From positions 6,179,001 to 6,243,000 of the forward strand of contig NZ_CP163435.1 of the NCBI RefSeq assembly GCF_041051975.1: a DNA stretch of 64,000 nucleotides, read 5' to 3'. Within the stretch, counting starts at the first letter, position 1, and each line of letters opens with the position of its first letter. Position numbers and translations under genes: made by a program. The DNA comes from Streptomyces sp. R21. Lineage in GTDB: Bacteria; Actinomycetota; Actinomycetes; Streptomycetales; Streptomycetaceae. The notes below the pieces were generated by a model, which was not told the DNA's origin, ran no database searches, and was given only the letters and a program-made list of their open reading frames with translations. Below, in pieces: positions 43,016 through 51,413 of this stretch.

Positions 43016-43044
43016 TTTGTCATTCCTTTGCTACCTTTGAGTGA

Positions 43045-43086
43045 CCCGACGAGACGCGCCGTACCGGGCCTGCAAAGACGACGCAC
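43045..43086 (+). ncRNA. Guanidine-III (ykkC-III) riboswitch
   Basis: The RNA reads CCCGACGAGACGCGCCGTAC, then CGGGCCTGCAAAGACGACGC. It preserves the class III landmarks: the P1 pair CCCG/CGGG, ACGAG, the GCGCCGTACC block, and the 3' AAGACG-x-CGC segment that forms the pseudoknot. It ends about 33 bases before the start of a SugE/Gdx guanidinium exporter, the classic target. The second helix has one mismatch relative to the Thermobifida structure. Control of translation of the GGAGG site downstream is likely. Confidence 0.85.
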
Positions 43087-43118
43087 CCCCTGTTGATCCG
43101 TACACGGAGGTGCCTCTC

Positions 43119-43439
43119 ATGGCCTGGGTTCTGCTGCTTGTCGCCGGTCTGCTGGAGGTCGGCTGGTCGGTGGGCATGAAGTACACCGACGGGTTCACCC
43201 GGTTGTGGCCCAGTCTGGGGACGGGCGTCGGTATCGCTGCGAGCATGCTGCTGCTGTCGTACGCGGCGAAGTCGCTGCCCATCGGGACGGCGTACGGCGT
43301 GTGGGTCGGGATCGGCGCGGCCGGGGCGGCGGCGTACGGCATGGTGGTGCTGGGGGAGCCGGCGACCGCCGCCCGGATCTTCTTCGTCTGTCTGCTGCTG
43401 CTGGCCGTGGTGGGGCTGAAGGTCACCTCCGGGCACTGA
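43119..43439 (+). CDS. sugE: SMR-family guanidinium exporter (SugE/Gdx)
   Basis: A 106-residue four-helix small multidrug resistance protein. MAWVLLLVAGLLEVGWSVGM and KYTDGFTRLWPS are the Gdx subtype signature, with Glu13 as the proton/substrate-coupling residue, and GTAYGVWVGIGAAGAAAYGM is helix 3. Gdx proteins export guanidinium as antiparallel dimers with two protons. The riboswitch directly upstream makes the guanidinium assignment strong. Confidence 0.95.
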   Translation: MAWVLLLVAGLLEVGWSVGMKYTDGFTRLWPSLGTGVGIAASMLLLSYAAKSLPIGTAYGVWVGIGAAGAAAYGMVVLGEPATAARIFFVCLLLLAVVGLKVTSGH

Positions 43440-43462
43440 GACCCGGGGTGGCCCGGAGCTGG

Positions 43463-45889
43463 TCAGTCTCTTCTTGAGAGGGGGCGGAGCGGGCCGCCCG
43501 TCGTCGTGCCCGTCGTGCCGGTCGTTCCCGTCGAGGTGCCGCCGGTGTCCGTCGTGCCGCCCGTGGTCGTCGTACCGCCGTCGGTGGTGGCGCCGCCCGT
43601 GGTCGTGGTGCCGCCGTCCGTGGTGGTCCCGCCGTCCGTGCTGGTGCCGCCGTCGGTGGCGCCGCCGGTGGTCGTCGTACCGCCGTCCGTCGTGGTGCCG
43701 CCCGTGGTGGGGGTGGCGCCGGTGGTCGCGCCGCCGGTCGTGGGGGTGCCGCCCGGGGTCGGCGTGCCGCCGGTGGTCGCGCCGCCGGTGCCCGGCTGGG
43801 TGGGCTCGGTCGGCGGGAACTGCTGCTCGTCCGAGCCCTCCTGCGGTTCGAGGTCGAAGTCGGTGACCGGCTTGCCCTTGAGGGCGGTCTTGGTGAACTG
43901 CGCCCAGATCTGGGCGGGCGCCCCGCCGCCGTTGACGCGCTGCAGGCCCATCGCGCCGTACAGCGACTCGTGTTTGCCGGTGTCGGGGTCCTGGCCCATG
44001 ACGGAGACGACGGTGGCGAGGTCGGGGGTGTAGCCCGCGAACCAGGCGGCCTGGTCCTCCTCCGCCGTGCCGGTCTTGCCCGCGGCGGGGCGGTCGGCGG
44101 CCTGGGCGGCGGTGGCGGTGCCGCTGTCGACGACGCTCTGCAGGATCGACGTGGTGGTGTCGGCGGCTTCCCGGCTGACGGCCTGCTTGGTGTTCGTCTC
44201 CGGGAGGCTGACGTCCGCCGCGCCCTCCTTGGTGATCTTGTCGACCATCGTGTACGTGCCGTGCTTGCCGTGGTTGGCGAGCGTGGCGTACGCCTGCGCC
44301 ATGTCGAGGACGCTGGCGGTGGCCGGGCCGAGCGCGATGGAGGGGGAGGCGGTGAGGTCGGGGGTGTCGGAGGGGATGCCGAGGTCCTGCGCGGTGTCCT
44401 TGACCTTGTCGGGGCCGACGTCGACGGCCATCTGGGCGTACACCGAGTTCACGGACTTGTCGGTGGCGGTGCGCACGGTGATGTCGCCGTAGGAGACGCC
44501 GTCCTCGTTCTCGGGCGCGTACGAGCCGCCGGACCAGCCCTGCACGGGGCGTTCGTTGGTGCCGTCGTAGACCGTGTTCGGGGTGATGGTGCGGCCGTCC
44601 TGGGTCTCGGACCCGTTCTCCACGGCGGAGGTGAAGACGAACGGCTTGAAGGTGGAGCCGACCTGGTAGTCGCGGCGGGTGGCGTTGTTGACGTACTGCT
44701 TGGTGTAGTCGATGCCGCCGTACATCGCGAGGACCTTGCCGGTCTTCGGGTCGATGGAGACGCCGCCGGCGCGGACGTACTTGTCGACCTTGTTGTTCTT
44801 CTTGTCGAGCTTGTCCATCACCTGGTCGTTGACGGCCTCGACGAAGGCGTCCTGCTTGGACTTCTGGAGGGTGGTGGTGATGCGGTAGCCGCCGGCGCTG
44901 AGCGTGTCCTCGTCGATGATCTTGTTTTCGAAGAGGTAGTCGTTGACGGCCTTCACGAGGTAGCCGCGCTGCCCGGACATGCCCGCCGAGCCCTTGGCCT
45001 CCTTGGGCATGGGGAACTTGACGTTCGCGCGGTCGGCGGGGCTGAGCCACTTCTTCTTGACCATGCCGTCGAGGACGTAGTTCCAGCGGGCGAGGGCCGC
45101 GGACTTGTTCTCGGGGTGCGCGATCACGTCGTACTCACTTGGCGCGTTGAGCAGCGCGGCGAGGTAGGCGCCCTGGCCGACCGTCAGGTCCTGGGCGTCG
45201 ACGCCGTAGTACGCCTGGGCGGCGGCCTGGATGCCGTACGCGTTGCGGCCGTAGTAGCTGGTGTTGAGGTAGCCCTCGAGGATGTCGTTCTTGCTCTGCT
45301 GGCGGTCGAGCTTGATGGAGATGAAGAACTCCTTCACCTTCCGCGTCGCGGTCTGCTCCTGGCCCAGGTAGTAGTTCTTCACGTACTGCTGGGTGATCGT
45401 GGAGCCGGACTGCTTGCCCTTGCCGGTGGCGGTGTTCCAGCCGGCGCGGAGCATCGCCTTGGGGTCGATCGCCGACTCGGTGTAGAAGTCGCGGTCCTCG
45501 GCGGCGAGCGTCGCGTGCTGGGCGACCTTGGAGATCTGCGCGAGCGACACGTTCTCGCGGTTGACCTCGCCGTCGCGGGCGAGCTGGCTGCCGTCCGCGT
45601 ACAGGTAGACGTTGCTCTGCTTGGTCGCGGCGGCGTTCGCGGGCGGGATCTTCACCAGGTAGTAGCCGAGCGCGAAGAGGCCGATGAGCAGCAGGATCAC
45701 GGTGATGAAGGTGACGAGCACCATCCGCCAGGTCGGGATGAGCCGGCGCCAGCCGGTGCGCTTCGGGCGCTTGGGCTTCTTGCCTGCCGTCCCCGGGGCC
45801 CCGGGGGCCGCCGCGGGCGGGGGAGCCGTCTCGGGCTCCCTGGGCGCCCAGCCCTGCGTCGGTTGCTGCGGCTGCGACTCGTCGCTCAT
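43463..45889 (-). CDS. Class A penicillin-binding protein (glycosyltransferase/transpeptidase)
   Basis: An 808-residue bifunctional peptidoglycan synthase. A disordered Pro/Gln N-terminus, one membrane helix (VLVTFITVILLLIGLFALGY, about 57-76), then the GT51 domain with AAEDRDFYTESAID and GSTITQQYVKNYYLG. The transpeptidase domain has the active-site Ser in GSTFKPFVF (SxxK), SVN in DKSVNSVYAQ, and KTGT in PAAGKTGTAEED. The tail (about 690-800) is a low-complexity Thr/Gly/Asp repeat (TTDGG, TTTTGG), typical of actinobacterial PBPs. The ATG at 45889 was chosen; the upstream extension is not PBP-like. Confidence 0.93.
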   Translation of the reverse strand: MSDESQPQQPTQGWAPREPETAPPPAAAPGAPGTAGKKPKRPKRTGWRRLIPTWRMVLVTFITVILLLIGLFALGYYLVKIPPANAAATKQSNVYLYADGSQLARDGEVNRENVSLAQISKVAQHATLAAEDRDFYTESAIDPKAMLRAGWNTATGKGKQSGSTITQQYVKNYYLGQEQTATRKVKEFFISIKLDRQQSKNDILEGYLNTSYYGRNAYGIQAAAQAYYGVDAQDLTVGQGAYLAALLNAPSEYDVIAHPENKSAALARWNYVLDGMVKKKWLSPADRANVKFPMPKEAKGSAGMSGQRGYLVKAVNDYLFENKIIDEDTLSAGGYRITTTLQKSKQDAFVEAVNDQVMDKLDKKNNKVDKYVRAGGVSIDPKTGKVLAMYGGIDYTKQYVNNATRRDYQVGSTFKPFVFTSAVENGSETQDGRTITPNTVYDGTNERPVQGWSGGSYAPENEDGVSYGDITVRTATDKSVNSVYAQMAVDVGPDKVKDTAQDLGIPSDTPDLTASPSIALGPATASVLDMAQAYATLANHGKHGTYTMVDKITKEGAADVSLPETNTKQAVSREAADTTTSILQSVVDSGTATAAQAADRPAAGKTGTAEEDQAAWFAGYTPDLATVVSVMGQDPDTGKHESLYGAMGLQRVNGGGAPAQIWAQFTKTALKGKPVTDFDLEPQEGSDEQQFPPTEPTQPGTGGATTGGTPTPGGTPTTGGATTGATPTTGGTTTDGGTTTTGGATDGGTSTDGGTTTDGGTTTTGGATTDGGTTTTGGTTDTGGTSTGTTGTTGTTTGGPLRPLSRRD

Positions 45890-45920
45890 CTGTTTGCCGG
45901 ACTCCTGTTTTGCGTCGTAC

Positions 45921-45977
45921 GTTCCCGTACGCCCTCGTCGTTCCCGTACGCCCTTGTTGTTCCGAACGCCCGCGTAC
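45921..45977. repeat. 19-bp tandem repeat upstream of the PBP gene
   Basis: GTTCCCGTACGCCCT recurs at 45921 and 45940 with an exact 19-base period, and a degenerate third copy (GTTCCGAACGCCCGC) starts at 45959. It lies in the promoter region of the PBP gene. Confidence 0.8.
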
Positions 45978-46141
45978 GCGTTCTGCGCCCCCTCTTGAAG
46001 ACTGTCGCACCAAGCGTTCCGTTCCCGGAGACCGGCGCGCACCGCATAACGAAACGGGGCGACGAAAATGCGTGGCACCCCGCGAGGCCCGCGGGCTAGG
46101 CTCCTGCGCTTCGGCCAAAAACGGCGGAGGAGGCCCTTTCC

Positions 46142-46954
46142 GTGGGGACAGGACGGTTATCAGGACGCTTGTACGGGGCCGTCGCGGCGGGTGCGTTCCG
46201 GCGGTACGCCACCTACCGGGTGGCCACGGCGGCCGGGATGTTCACGAACACCGTCTTCGGGCTGATCCTGGCGTACACCTACATCGCGCTGTGGGACGAG
46301 AGACCGCACCTCGGCGGCTACGACCAGGCGCAGGCGCTCACCTATGTGTGGCTCGGCCAGTCGCTGCTCGCGGTGATGGCCGTGATGGGCGGCGGCTTCG
46401 AGGACGAGCTGATCGAGCGCATCCGTACGGGTGACATCGCGATCGACCTGTACCGGCCCGTCGACCTCCAACTGTGGTGGCTGGCGCAGGACGCGGGCCG
46501 GGCGCTGTTCCAGCTGGCGGGGCGCGGCGTGGTCCCGCTGGTGTTCGGCGCGCTCGTCTTCGACCTGGCGCTGCCCGCCGATCCGTGGACCTGGGCCGCG
46601 TTCCTGGTGGCGGTGGTGCTCGGGCTGGCCGTGTCCTTCTCGATCCGCTATCTGGTGGCGCTCTCCGCCTTCTGGCTGCTCGACGGGGCGGGCGCGGTGC
46701 AGATCGCCTGGATCGCGGGGCTCTTCTGCTCGGGGATGACGCTGCCGCTGAACGTCTTCCCGGGCGCGCTCGGCGAGTTCGTCCGCGCCCTGCCCTGGTC
46801 GTCGCTGATCCAGGCACCGGCCGACGTCCTGCTCGGCCGGGCGGCGCCCCTGCCGACGTACGCCTTCCAGGCCGGGTGGGCCGTCGCGCTGCTGACGCTC
46901 GGGCGGCTGATCCAGTCGGTGGCGACGCGGAGGGTGGTGGTTCAGGGTGGCTAG
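46142..46954 (+). CDS. ABC-2-type exporter permease (ABC2_membrane_6/DUF990)
   Basis: A 270-residue permease with about 6 membrane segments. YRVATAAGMFTNTVFGLIL at the start and WIAGLFCSGMTLPLNVFPG near 200 are typical of the DUF990 family. GGAGGAGG precedes the GTG. It overlaps the second permease by 8 bases, and the ATPase follows, giving a three-gene exporter. The substrate is unknown. Confidence 0.88.
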   Translation: MGTGRLSGRLYGAVAAGAFRRYATYRVATAAGMFTNTVFGLILAYTYIALWDERPHLGGYDQAQALTYVWLGQSLLAVMAVMGGGFEDELIERIRTGDIAIDLYRPVDLQLWWLAQDAGRALFQLAGRGVVPLVFGALVFDLALPADPWTWAAFLVAVVLGLAVSFSIRYLVALSAFWLLDGAGAVQIAWIAGLFCSGMTLPLNVFPGALGEFVRALPWSSLIQAPADVLLGRAAPLPTYAFQAGWAVALLTLGRLIQSVATRRVVVQGG

Positions 46955-47900
46955 TCCGGCGCGGACGGAGGCGGCCGACGGCCGGGAGGACGGCCAGGGA
47001 CAGGGCCGGGAAAACGGCCGGGAAAACGGCCGGGCGAAGGCGTACGGCGGCCAAGAGACGTACGGCCAGGAGCGGGCGTACGGCGCGTATGCCCGCGCTC
47101 GCGACGGGCTGCGTGCCTACCGCATGATCGCCGCCATGTGGATCCGCTCCACGATGGCCTACCGGGCGTCCTTCACGATGACCATGCTCGCCAACTTCGC
47201 GGCGACCGCACTCGACTTCGCCACCATCCTGCTGATGTTCTCGCACGTCGACCGGCTCGGCGGCTACTCGCTGCCCGAGGTCGCCTTCCTCTACGGCATC
47301 GCCGGCACCGCCTTCGGGCTCGCGGACCTGTCCGTCGGCTCGGTCGACCGGCTGGGGCGGCGGGTGCGCGACGGCACGCTCGACACGCTGCTCGTGCGTC
47401 CGGCGCCGGTGCTCGCGCAGGTCGCCGCCGACCGCTTCGCGCTGCGCCGCCTCGGCCGGATCACCCAGGGGCTGCTGGTCCTCGGCTACGCGATCGCCGT
47501 GCTCGACATCGCGTGGACCCCGCTCAAGGTGCTGCTGCTCCCGGTGATGCTGCTCAGCGGCGGCGCGATCTTCGCGGCCGTGTTCGTCGGGGGAGCGGCC
47601 TTCCAGTTCGTGGCGCAGGACGCCGCGGAGGTGCAGAGCTCGTTCACGTACGGCGGCGGCACGCTGCTGCAGTACCCGCCGACCGTCTTCGCCAAGGACC
47701 TGGTGCGCGGGGTCACGTTCGTCGTGCCGATCGCCTTCGTCAACTGGCTGCCCGCGCTGTACGTGCTGGGGCGGCCCTATCCGCTCGACCTGCCGACGTG
47801 GGTCGCGTTCACGCCGCCGCTGGTGGCCGCCGGGTGCTGTGCGCTCGCCGGCCTCGCATGGCGCGCGGGACTTCGTTCTTACCGCAGCACGGGGAGCTAG
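46947..47900 (+). CDS. ABC-2-type exporter permease with low-complexity N-terminus
   Basis: A 317-residue permease. The first 55 residues are a hydrophilic Gly/Arg/Glu/Tyr region encoded by 12-bp repeats (GRENGREN near residue 20, codons around 47005-47028). The core (about 60-310) is again of the ABC2_membrane_6 type: YRASFTMTMLANFAATALDF and GGGTLLQYPPTVFAKDLV. It forms the heterodimeric channel with the upstream permease. The ATPase gene starts 5 bases after its stop. Confidence 0.88.
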   Translation: MASPARTEAADGREDGQGQGRENGRENGRAKAYGGQETYGQERAYGAYARARDGLRAYRMIAAMWIRSTMAYRASFTMTMLANFAATALDFATILLMFSHVDRLGGYSLPEVAFLYGIAGTAFGLADLSVGSVDRLGRRVRDGTLDTLLVRPAPVLAQVAADRFALRRLGRITQGLLVLGYAIAVLDIAWTPLKVLLLPVMLLSGGAIFAAVFVGGAAFQFVAQDAAEVQSSFTYGGGTLLQYPPTVFAKDLVRGVTFVVPIAFVNWLPALYVLGRPYPLDLPTWVAFTPPLVAAGCCALAGLAWRAGLRSYRSTGS

Positions 47901-47905
47901 CCGAC

Positions 47906-48880
47906 GTGGACACCGAGTCCAGTACATTCATCGAACTCGACGGCGTCGAGAAGGTCTTCGACGTACGCAAGAAGACGGGTTTTCTGCGCAGTGAGCGGCG
48001 GCAGGTGCGGGCGGTGGACTCGCTCTCCTTCACCGTGGCGCGCGGCGAGATGGTCGGCTACATCGGTCCGAACGGGGCCGGCAAGTCGACCACCATCAAG
48101 ATGCTCACCGGGATCCTGATGCCGAGCGGCGGCCGGCTGCGCGTCGCCGGGATCGACCCGTCCCGGGAGCGGACGCGGCTCGCGCAGCGCATCGGCGTCG
48201 TGTTCGGGCAGCGGACGACCCTGTGGTGGGACCTCCCGCTGATCGACTCGTACCGGCTGATGCACCGCATGTACCGGATCCCGGACGCCCGTTACCGCGA
48301 GAACCTCGACCGCTGCGTCGAACTCCTCGAACTGGGCGAGCTGTTGGACGTCCCCGTACGTCAGCTCTCGCTCGGCCAGCGCATGCGCGGCGACATCGCG
48401 GCGGCCCTGCTGCACGACCCGGAGGTGCTCTACCTGGACGAGCCGACCATCGGCCTCGACGTCGTCAGCAAGGCCAAAGTGCGGGAGTTCCTGCGGGACT
48501 TGAACGCCGAGCGCGGCACCACCGTGCTGCTCACCACACACGACCTCCAGGACATCGAGCAGCTCTGCTCGCGGGTGATGGTCATCGACCACGGGCGGCT
48601 GATGTACGACGGTGCGCTGGCCGGCCTGCACGAGGTGGGCGAGAGCGAGCGCACCCTCGTCGTCGACCTGGAGCGCGAACTCCCGCCCATCCAGGCCGAG
48701 TCGGCACGGGTCGTGAAGGTCGAGGGGCCGCGGCAGTGGCTGGCGTTCCCCGCGTCGGAGTCGGCGGCCCCGCTCGTGGCGCGGATCGCCGCCACATATC
48801 CGCTGGTGGACCTCTCCGTGCGGGAGCCGGACATCGAGGCGGTCATCAGCCGCATGTACGCGGAGAAGGCAACCTCGTAG
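47906..48880 (+). CDS. ABC exporter ATP-binding protein
   Basis: A 324-residue ATPase. Walker A is GPNGAGKSTTIKML, the Q-loop region reads VVFGQRTTLWWDLPLID, and Walker B is VLYLDEPTIGLD. The signature is LSLGQRMRGD, where LSxGQ is a common exporter variant of LSGGQ. The QRTTLWWDLP region is characteristic of ATPases paired with DUF990 permeases. GGGGAG precedes the GTG. The C-terminal 70 residues form an accessory domain. Confidence 0.92.
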   Translation: MDTESSTFIELDGVEKVFDVRKKTGFLRSERRQVRAVDSLSFTVARGEMVGYIGPNGAGKSTTIKMLTGILMPSGGRLRVAGIDPSRERTRLAQRIGVVFGQRTTLWWDLPLIDSYRLMHRMYRIPDARYRENLDRCVELLELGELLDVPVRQLSLGQRMRGDIAAALLHDPEVLYLDEPTIGLDVVSKAKVREFLRDLNAERGTTVLLTTHDLQDIEQLCSRVMVIDHGRLMYDGALAGLHEVGESERTLVVDLERELPPIQAESARVVKVEGPRQWLAFPASESAAPLVARIAATYPLVDLSVREPDIEAVISRMYAEKATS

Positions 48881-48890
48881 GCTGAACGCC

Positions 48891-49829
48891 ATGACCGACG
48901 ACGCTGTGTCTTCCGGGGGCCGCGACGATGAGCGGTTGCCGCAGCAGGCCCCCAGGCCCCCCGCCCAGGAGCTCCGTGCCTCCGACGCCGACCGTGAACG
49001 AGTCGCCGAGGAGCTGCGGGACGCCCTCGCCGAAGGACGCCTCGACATGGAGGAGTTCGAGCAGCGGCTGGAGGCGACGTTCAAGGCGCGGACGTACGGC
49101 GAGCTGACGCCGATCACCCGCGATCTGCCCGGCGCGGCGGCCGTGGCGCCGGTGTCGATGGTCAAAGAGCCTGCCGAGAGCGGGAGTTGGGCCGGCCGGA
49201 TCGTCGGTGGTGAGGGTTCGTCCGCGTGGGGTGTGGCGATCATGGGCGGGTTCCAGCGCAAGGGGCGCTGGACGGTGCCGAAGCGCTTCACCTCGTTCAC
49301 GTTCTGGGGCGGCGGCGAGATCGACCTGCGCGACGCGAACTTCGCGGACCGGGAGGTCGTCGTCAACTGCGTCGCCATCATGGGCGGCGCGAACGTGATC
49401 GTGCCGCCCGGTGTCGAGGTCGTCGTCCGTGGCATCGGCATCATGGGCGGCTTCGACCACCGCGAGGAGGGCCGGGCCGGCGACCCGGGCGCCCCGCGTG
49501 TGATCGTCACGGGCTTCGCCTTCTGGGGCGGCGTGGGCGTCGAGCGCAAGCTGCCCCGCTCCGAGCGCCTGCGCCTGAAGGAGCAGCGCCGCCAGGAGAA
49601 GCTGGAGCGCCGGGAGGCCCGCAGGGAGCTGGAGGGCCGCTCCGACCACCCGGACGTACTGGACGACCTGTACGACACGGCGCGCGAGGCGCTCGAGGAG
49701 CACCGCGACCTGATCCGCGAGCGCCACGAGGAGCGCAGGGCGCGCCACGAGGAGCGCCGCGAACGGCACCGCGACCGCCGCGAGGACCGCCGCGGGCACC
49801 GCGACAGGCGCTGGGACGGCGAGTACTGA
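48891..49829 (+). CDS. DUF1707 / LiaF-like domain protein with charged C-terminal repeats
   Basis: A 312-residue protein. The N-terminal DUF1707 module (about 29-80) reads LRASDADRERVAEELRDALA then EGRLDMEEFEQRL. A central region (about 105-225) with repeated IMGGF and FWGGGEID-type strands matches the cell-wall-active-antibiotic-response domain. The C-terminus is a long Arg/Glu helix (EERRARHEERRERHRDRRED), a probable coiled coil. TAGGCT 7 bases before the ATG suggests a leaderless transcript. Envelope-stress association is an inference. Confidence 0.85.
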   Translation: MTDDAVSSGGRDDERLPQQAPRPPAQELRASDADRERVAEELRDALAEGRLDMEEFEQRLEATFKARTYGELTPITRDLPGAAAVAPVSMVKEPAESGSWAGRIVGGEGSSAWGVAIMGGFQRKGRWTVPKRFTSFTFWGGGEIDLRDANFADREVVVNCVAIMGGANVIVPPGVEVVVRGIGIMGGFDHREEGRAGDPGAPRVIVTGFAFWGGVGVERKLPRSERLRLKEQRRQEKLERREARRELEGRSDHPDVLDDLYDTAREALEEHRDLIRERHEERRARHEERRERHRDRREDRRGHRDRRWDGEY

Positions 49830-49858
49830 GCTGTGGCTCCCGGTCTCGATGAAGGGTC

Positions 49859-51193
49859 TTACAGCTCGGCCGGTGCCGCGCCCTTCAGTTCGTCGAGGTC
49901 GAAGTTCTCCGCCATCCGCTGGTAGCCCTTGTCGCTCGGGTGGAGGTGGTCGCCCGAGTCGTAGTCGGAGCGCAGCCGGCGCGGGTTGTACGGGTCGCGC
50001 AGCGCCTTGTCGAAGTCGACGACGGCGTCGTACACCTTGCCCGCGCGGATCTGCGCGTTGACCTGCTGGCGTACGGCCTCGCGGGCGCCGCTGTAGCCGC
50101 GGTGGCCCTGGAAGGGCATCAGGGTCGCGCCGACGACGCGCAGTCCGCGGGCGTGCGCCTGCCGGACCAGGGCGCGCAGTCCGCCGATGATCCTGTCGGG
50201 GTCGGCGAGCTTGGGGTTGCGCAGGATGTCGTTGACGCCGAGGTCGATGACGACGGCCTTGACGTTCGTGCGGTCGAGGACGTCGCGGCCGAAGCGGGTC
50301 ACACCGGCCTGGTTCTCGGCCGGCCGGCCGAGGCCGTTGGCGAGGACCTGGTTGCCACTGATGCCCTGGTTGACGACGCTGTAGCGGGGCGTGTCGGAGG
50401 AGCCGGCCGCGGCGGAGGCGCGCAGCCGGTCCGAAAGGACGTCCGGCCAGCGGCTGTTGGCGCCGACGGTGGAGGTGATGCCGTCGGTGAGCGAGTCGCC
50501 GAAGACGACGACGGTGCCGGCCGACTCGTTGCTGAGCACGTCGAGAGCCGTCAGGTAGCGCCAGTACGGGGTCTGGCCGGCGTACGGCGTGCCGCTCACG
50601 TCCTCCGTGCGGTCGCCCTCGGCGACGTAGGAGATCTGCTGTGCGTGCGGGTGGTAGGTGACCGGGCCGGACCGGATCGGCGAGTACGTCGTCACGAGGA
50701 CGTCCGTGTCGTGCGGGATCTCGACGCGTACGGCGTCGCTCATCACCTGCTGTCCGGGCTGGACGACCACCGAGGTGTTGCCGCCGAAGGTGAGGCGGCG
50801 CATGGTGCCGGTCGCCGCCGCCGCGTCGTTCACGGCCGCCGCCACGGCGATGGAGGCGTGGGTGATGGTCAGCGGCTGCTGTCCGTAGAGGTTGGAGAGT
50901 GTGATGCGGGCCCCGGTGCCTCCGGCGCCGGTGTGCACGACGTTGCGGACCGAACGGCCCGCCATGCCGTTCGTCTCGGTGCCGGGTTCGGCGCCGACGG
51001 GGGAGGTCGACCAGGAGCCGACCCAGGTGCCGGTGGAGGCGGGGGCGGCGGACTGGTGCGGGGTGCGGCCGGCGGCGAGGGTGTCCCGCGCCGTGCCGTC
51101 GTCTGCGGCGACACCGATGTATATCGCGGCGGAAACGGCCACGATCACGGCAACGATCGCCGAAAGCAGGGCATAACCGTGATGCTTGGTCAT
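49859..51193 (-). CDS. Secreted SGNH/GDSL hydrolase
   Basis: A 444-residue exported esterase/lipase. An N-terminal signal anchor (LLSAIVAVIVAVSAAIYIGV) is followed by a beta-rich domain (about 45-200) and an SGNH domain with the nucleophile in VVFGDSLTDGITS, the oxyanion Asn in LGVNDIL, and the Asp/His pair in DHLHPSDKGY. It probably deacylates an extracellular lipid or polysaccharide. The stop is TAA, uncommon in this genome. Confidence 0.92.
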   Translation of the reverse strand: MTKHHGYALLSAIVAVIVAVSAAIYIGVAADDGTARDTLAAGRTPHQSAAPASTGTWVGSWSTSPVGAEPGTETNGMAGRSVRNVVHTGAGGTGARITLSNLYGQQPLTITHASIAVAAAVNDAAAATGTMRRLTFGGNTSVVVQPGQQVMSDAVRVEIPHDTDVLVTTYSPIRSGPVTYHPHAQQISYVAEGDRTEDVSGTPYAGQTPYWRYLTALDVLSNESAGTVVVFGDSLTDGITSTVGANSRWPDVLSDRLRASAAAGSSDTPRYSVVNQGISGNQVLANGLGRPAENQAGVTRFGRDVLDRTNVKAVVIDLGVNDILRNPKLADPDRIIGGLRALVRQAHARGLRVVGATLMPFQGHRGYSGAREAVRQQVNAQIRAGKVYDAVVDFDKALRDPYNPRRLRSDYDSGDHLHPSDKGYQRMAENFDLDELKGAAPAEL

Positions 51194-51413
51194 GCGGTGC
51201 GGGTCTCCTCGGGCGATGGGAGCCCGAGGCTCCGATGTGATGACCCCATGATGCGTCATGGGGCAGGGGGTAGTTGAACAGGACCCCCCATTGGGCCGCG
51301 GAGTTCGCCAGTGACTTCCCCCCTCCGGACAGACGCCGGGAACTCTTGTTCCGTTCCAGGAGTCGGTCAGGAAGGGACAATGTCTGTAGGGGGACCGTGA
51401 ACGGGTGGAGTGG

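Noticed and set aside
43970..46099. A 709-codon open frame opposite the class A PBP gene
   Set aside because: It is the mirror of a gene with complete GT51 and transpeptidase motifs; the opposite frame is a GC-rich Val/Gly/Leu composition artefact with no domain.
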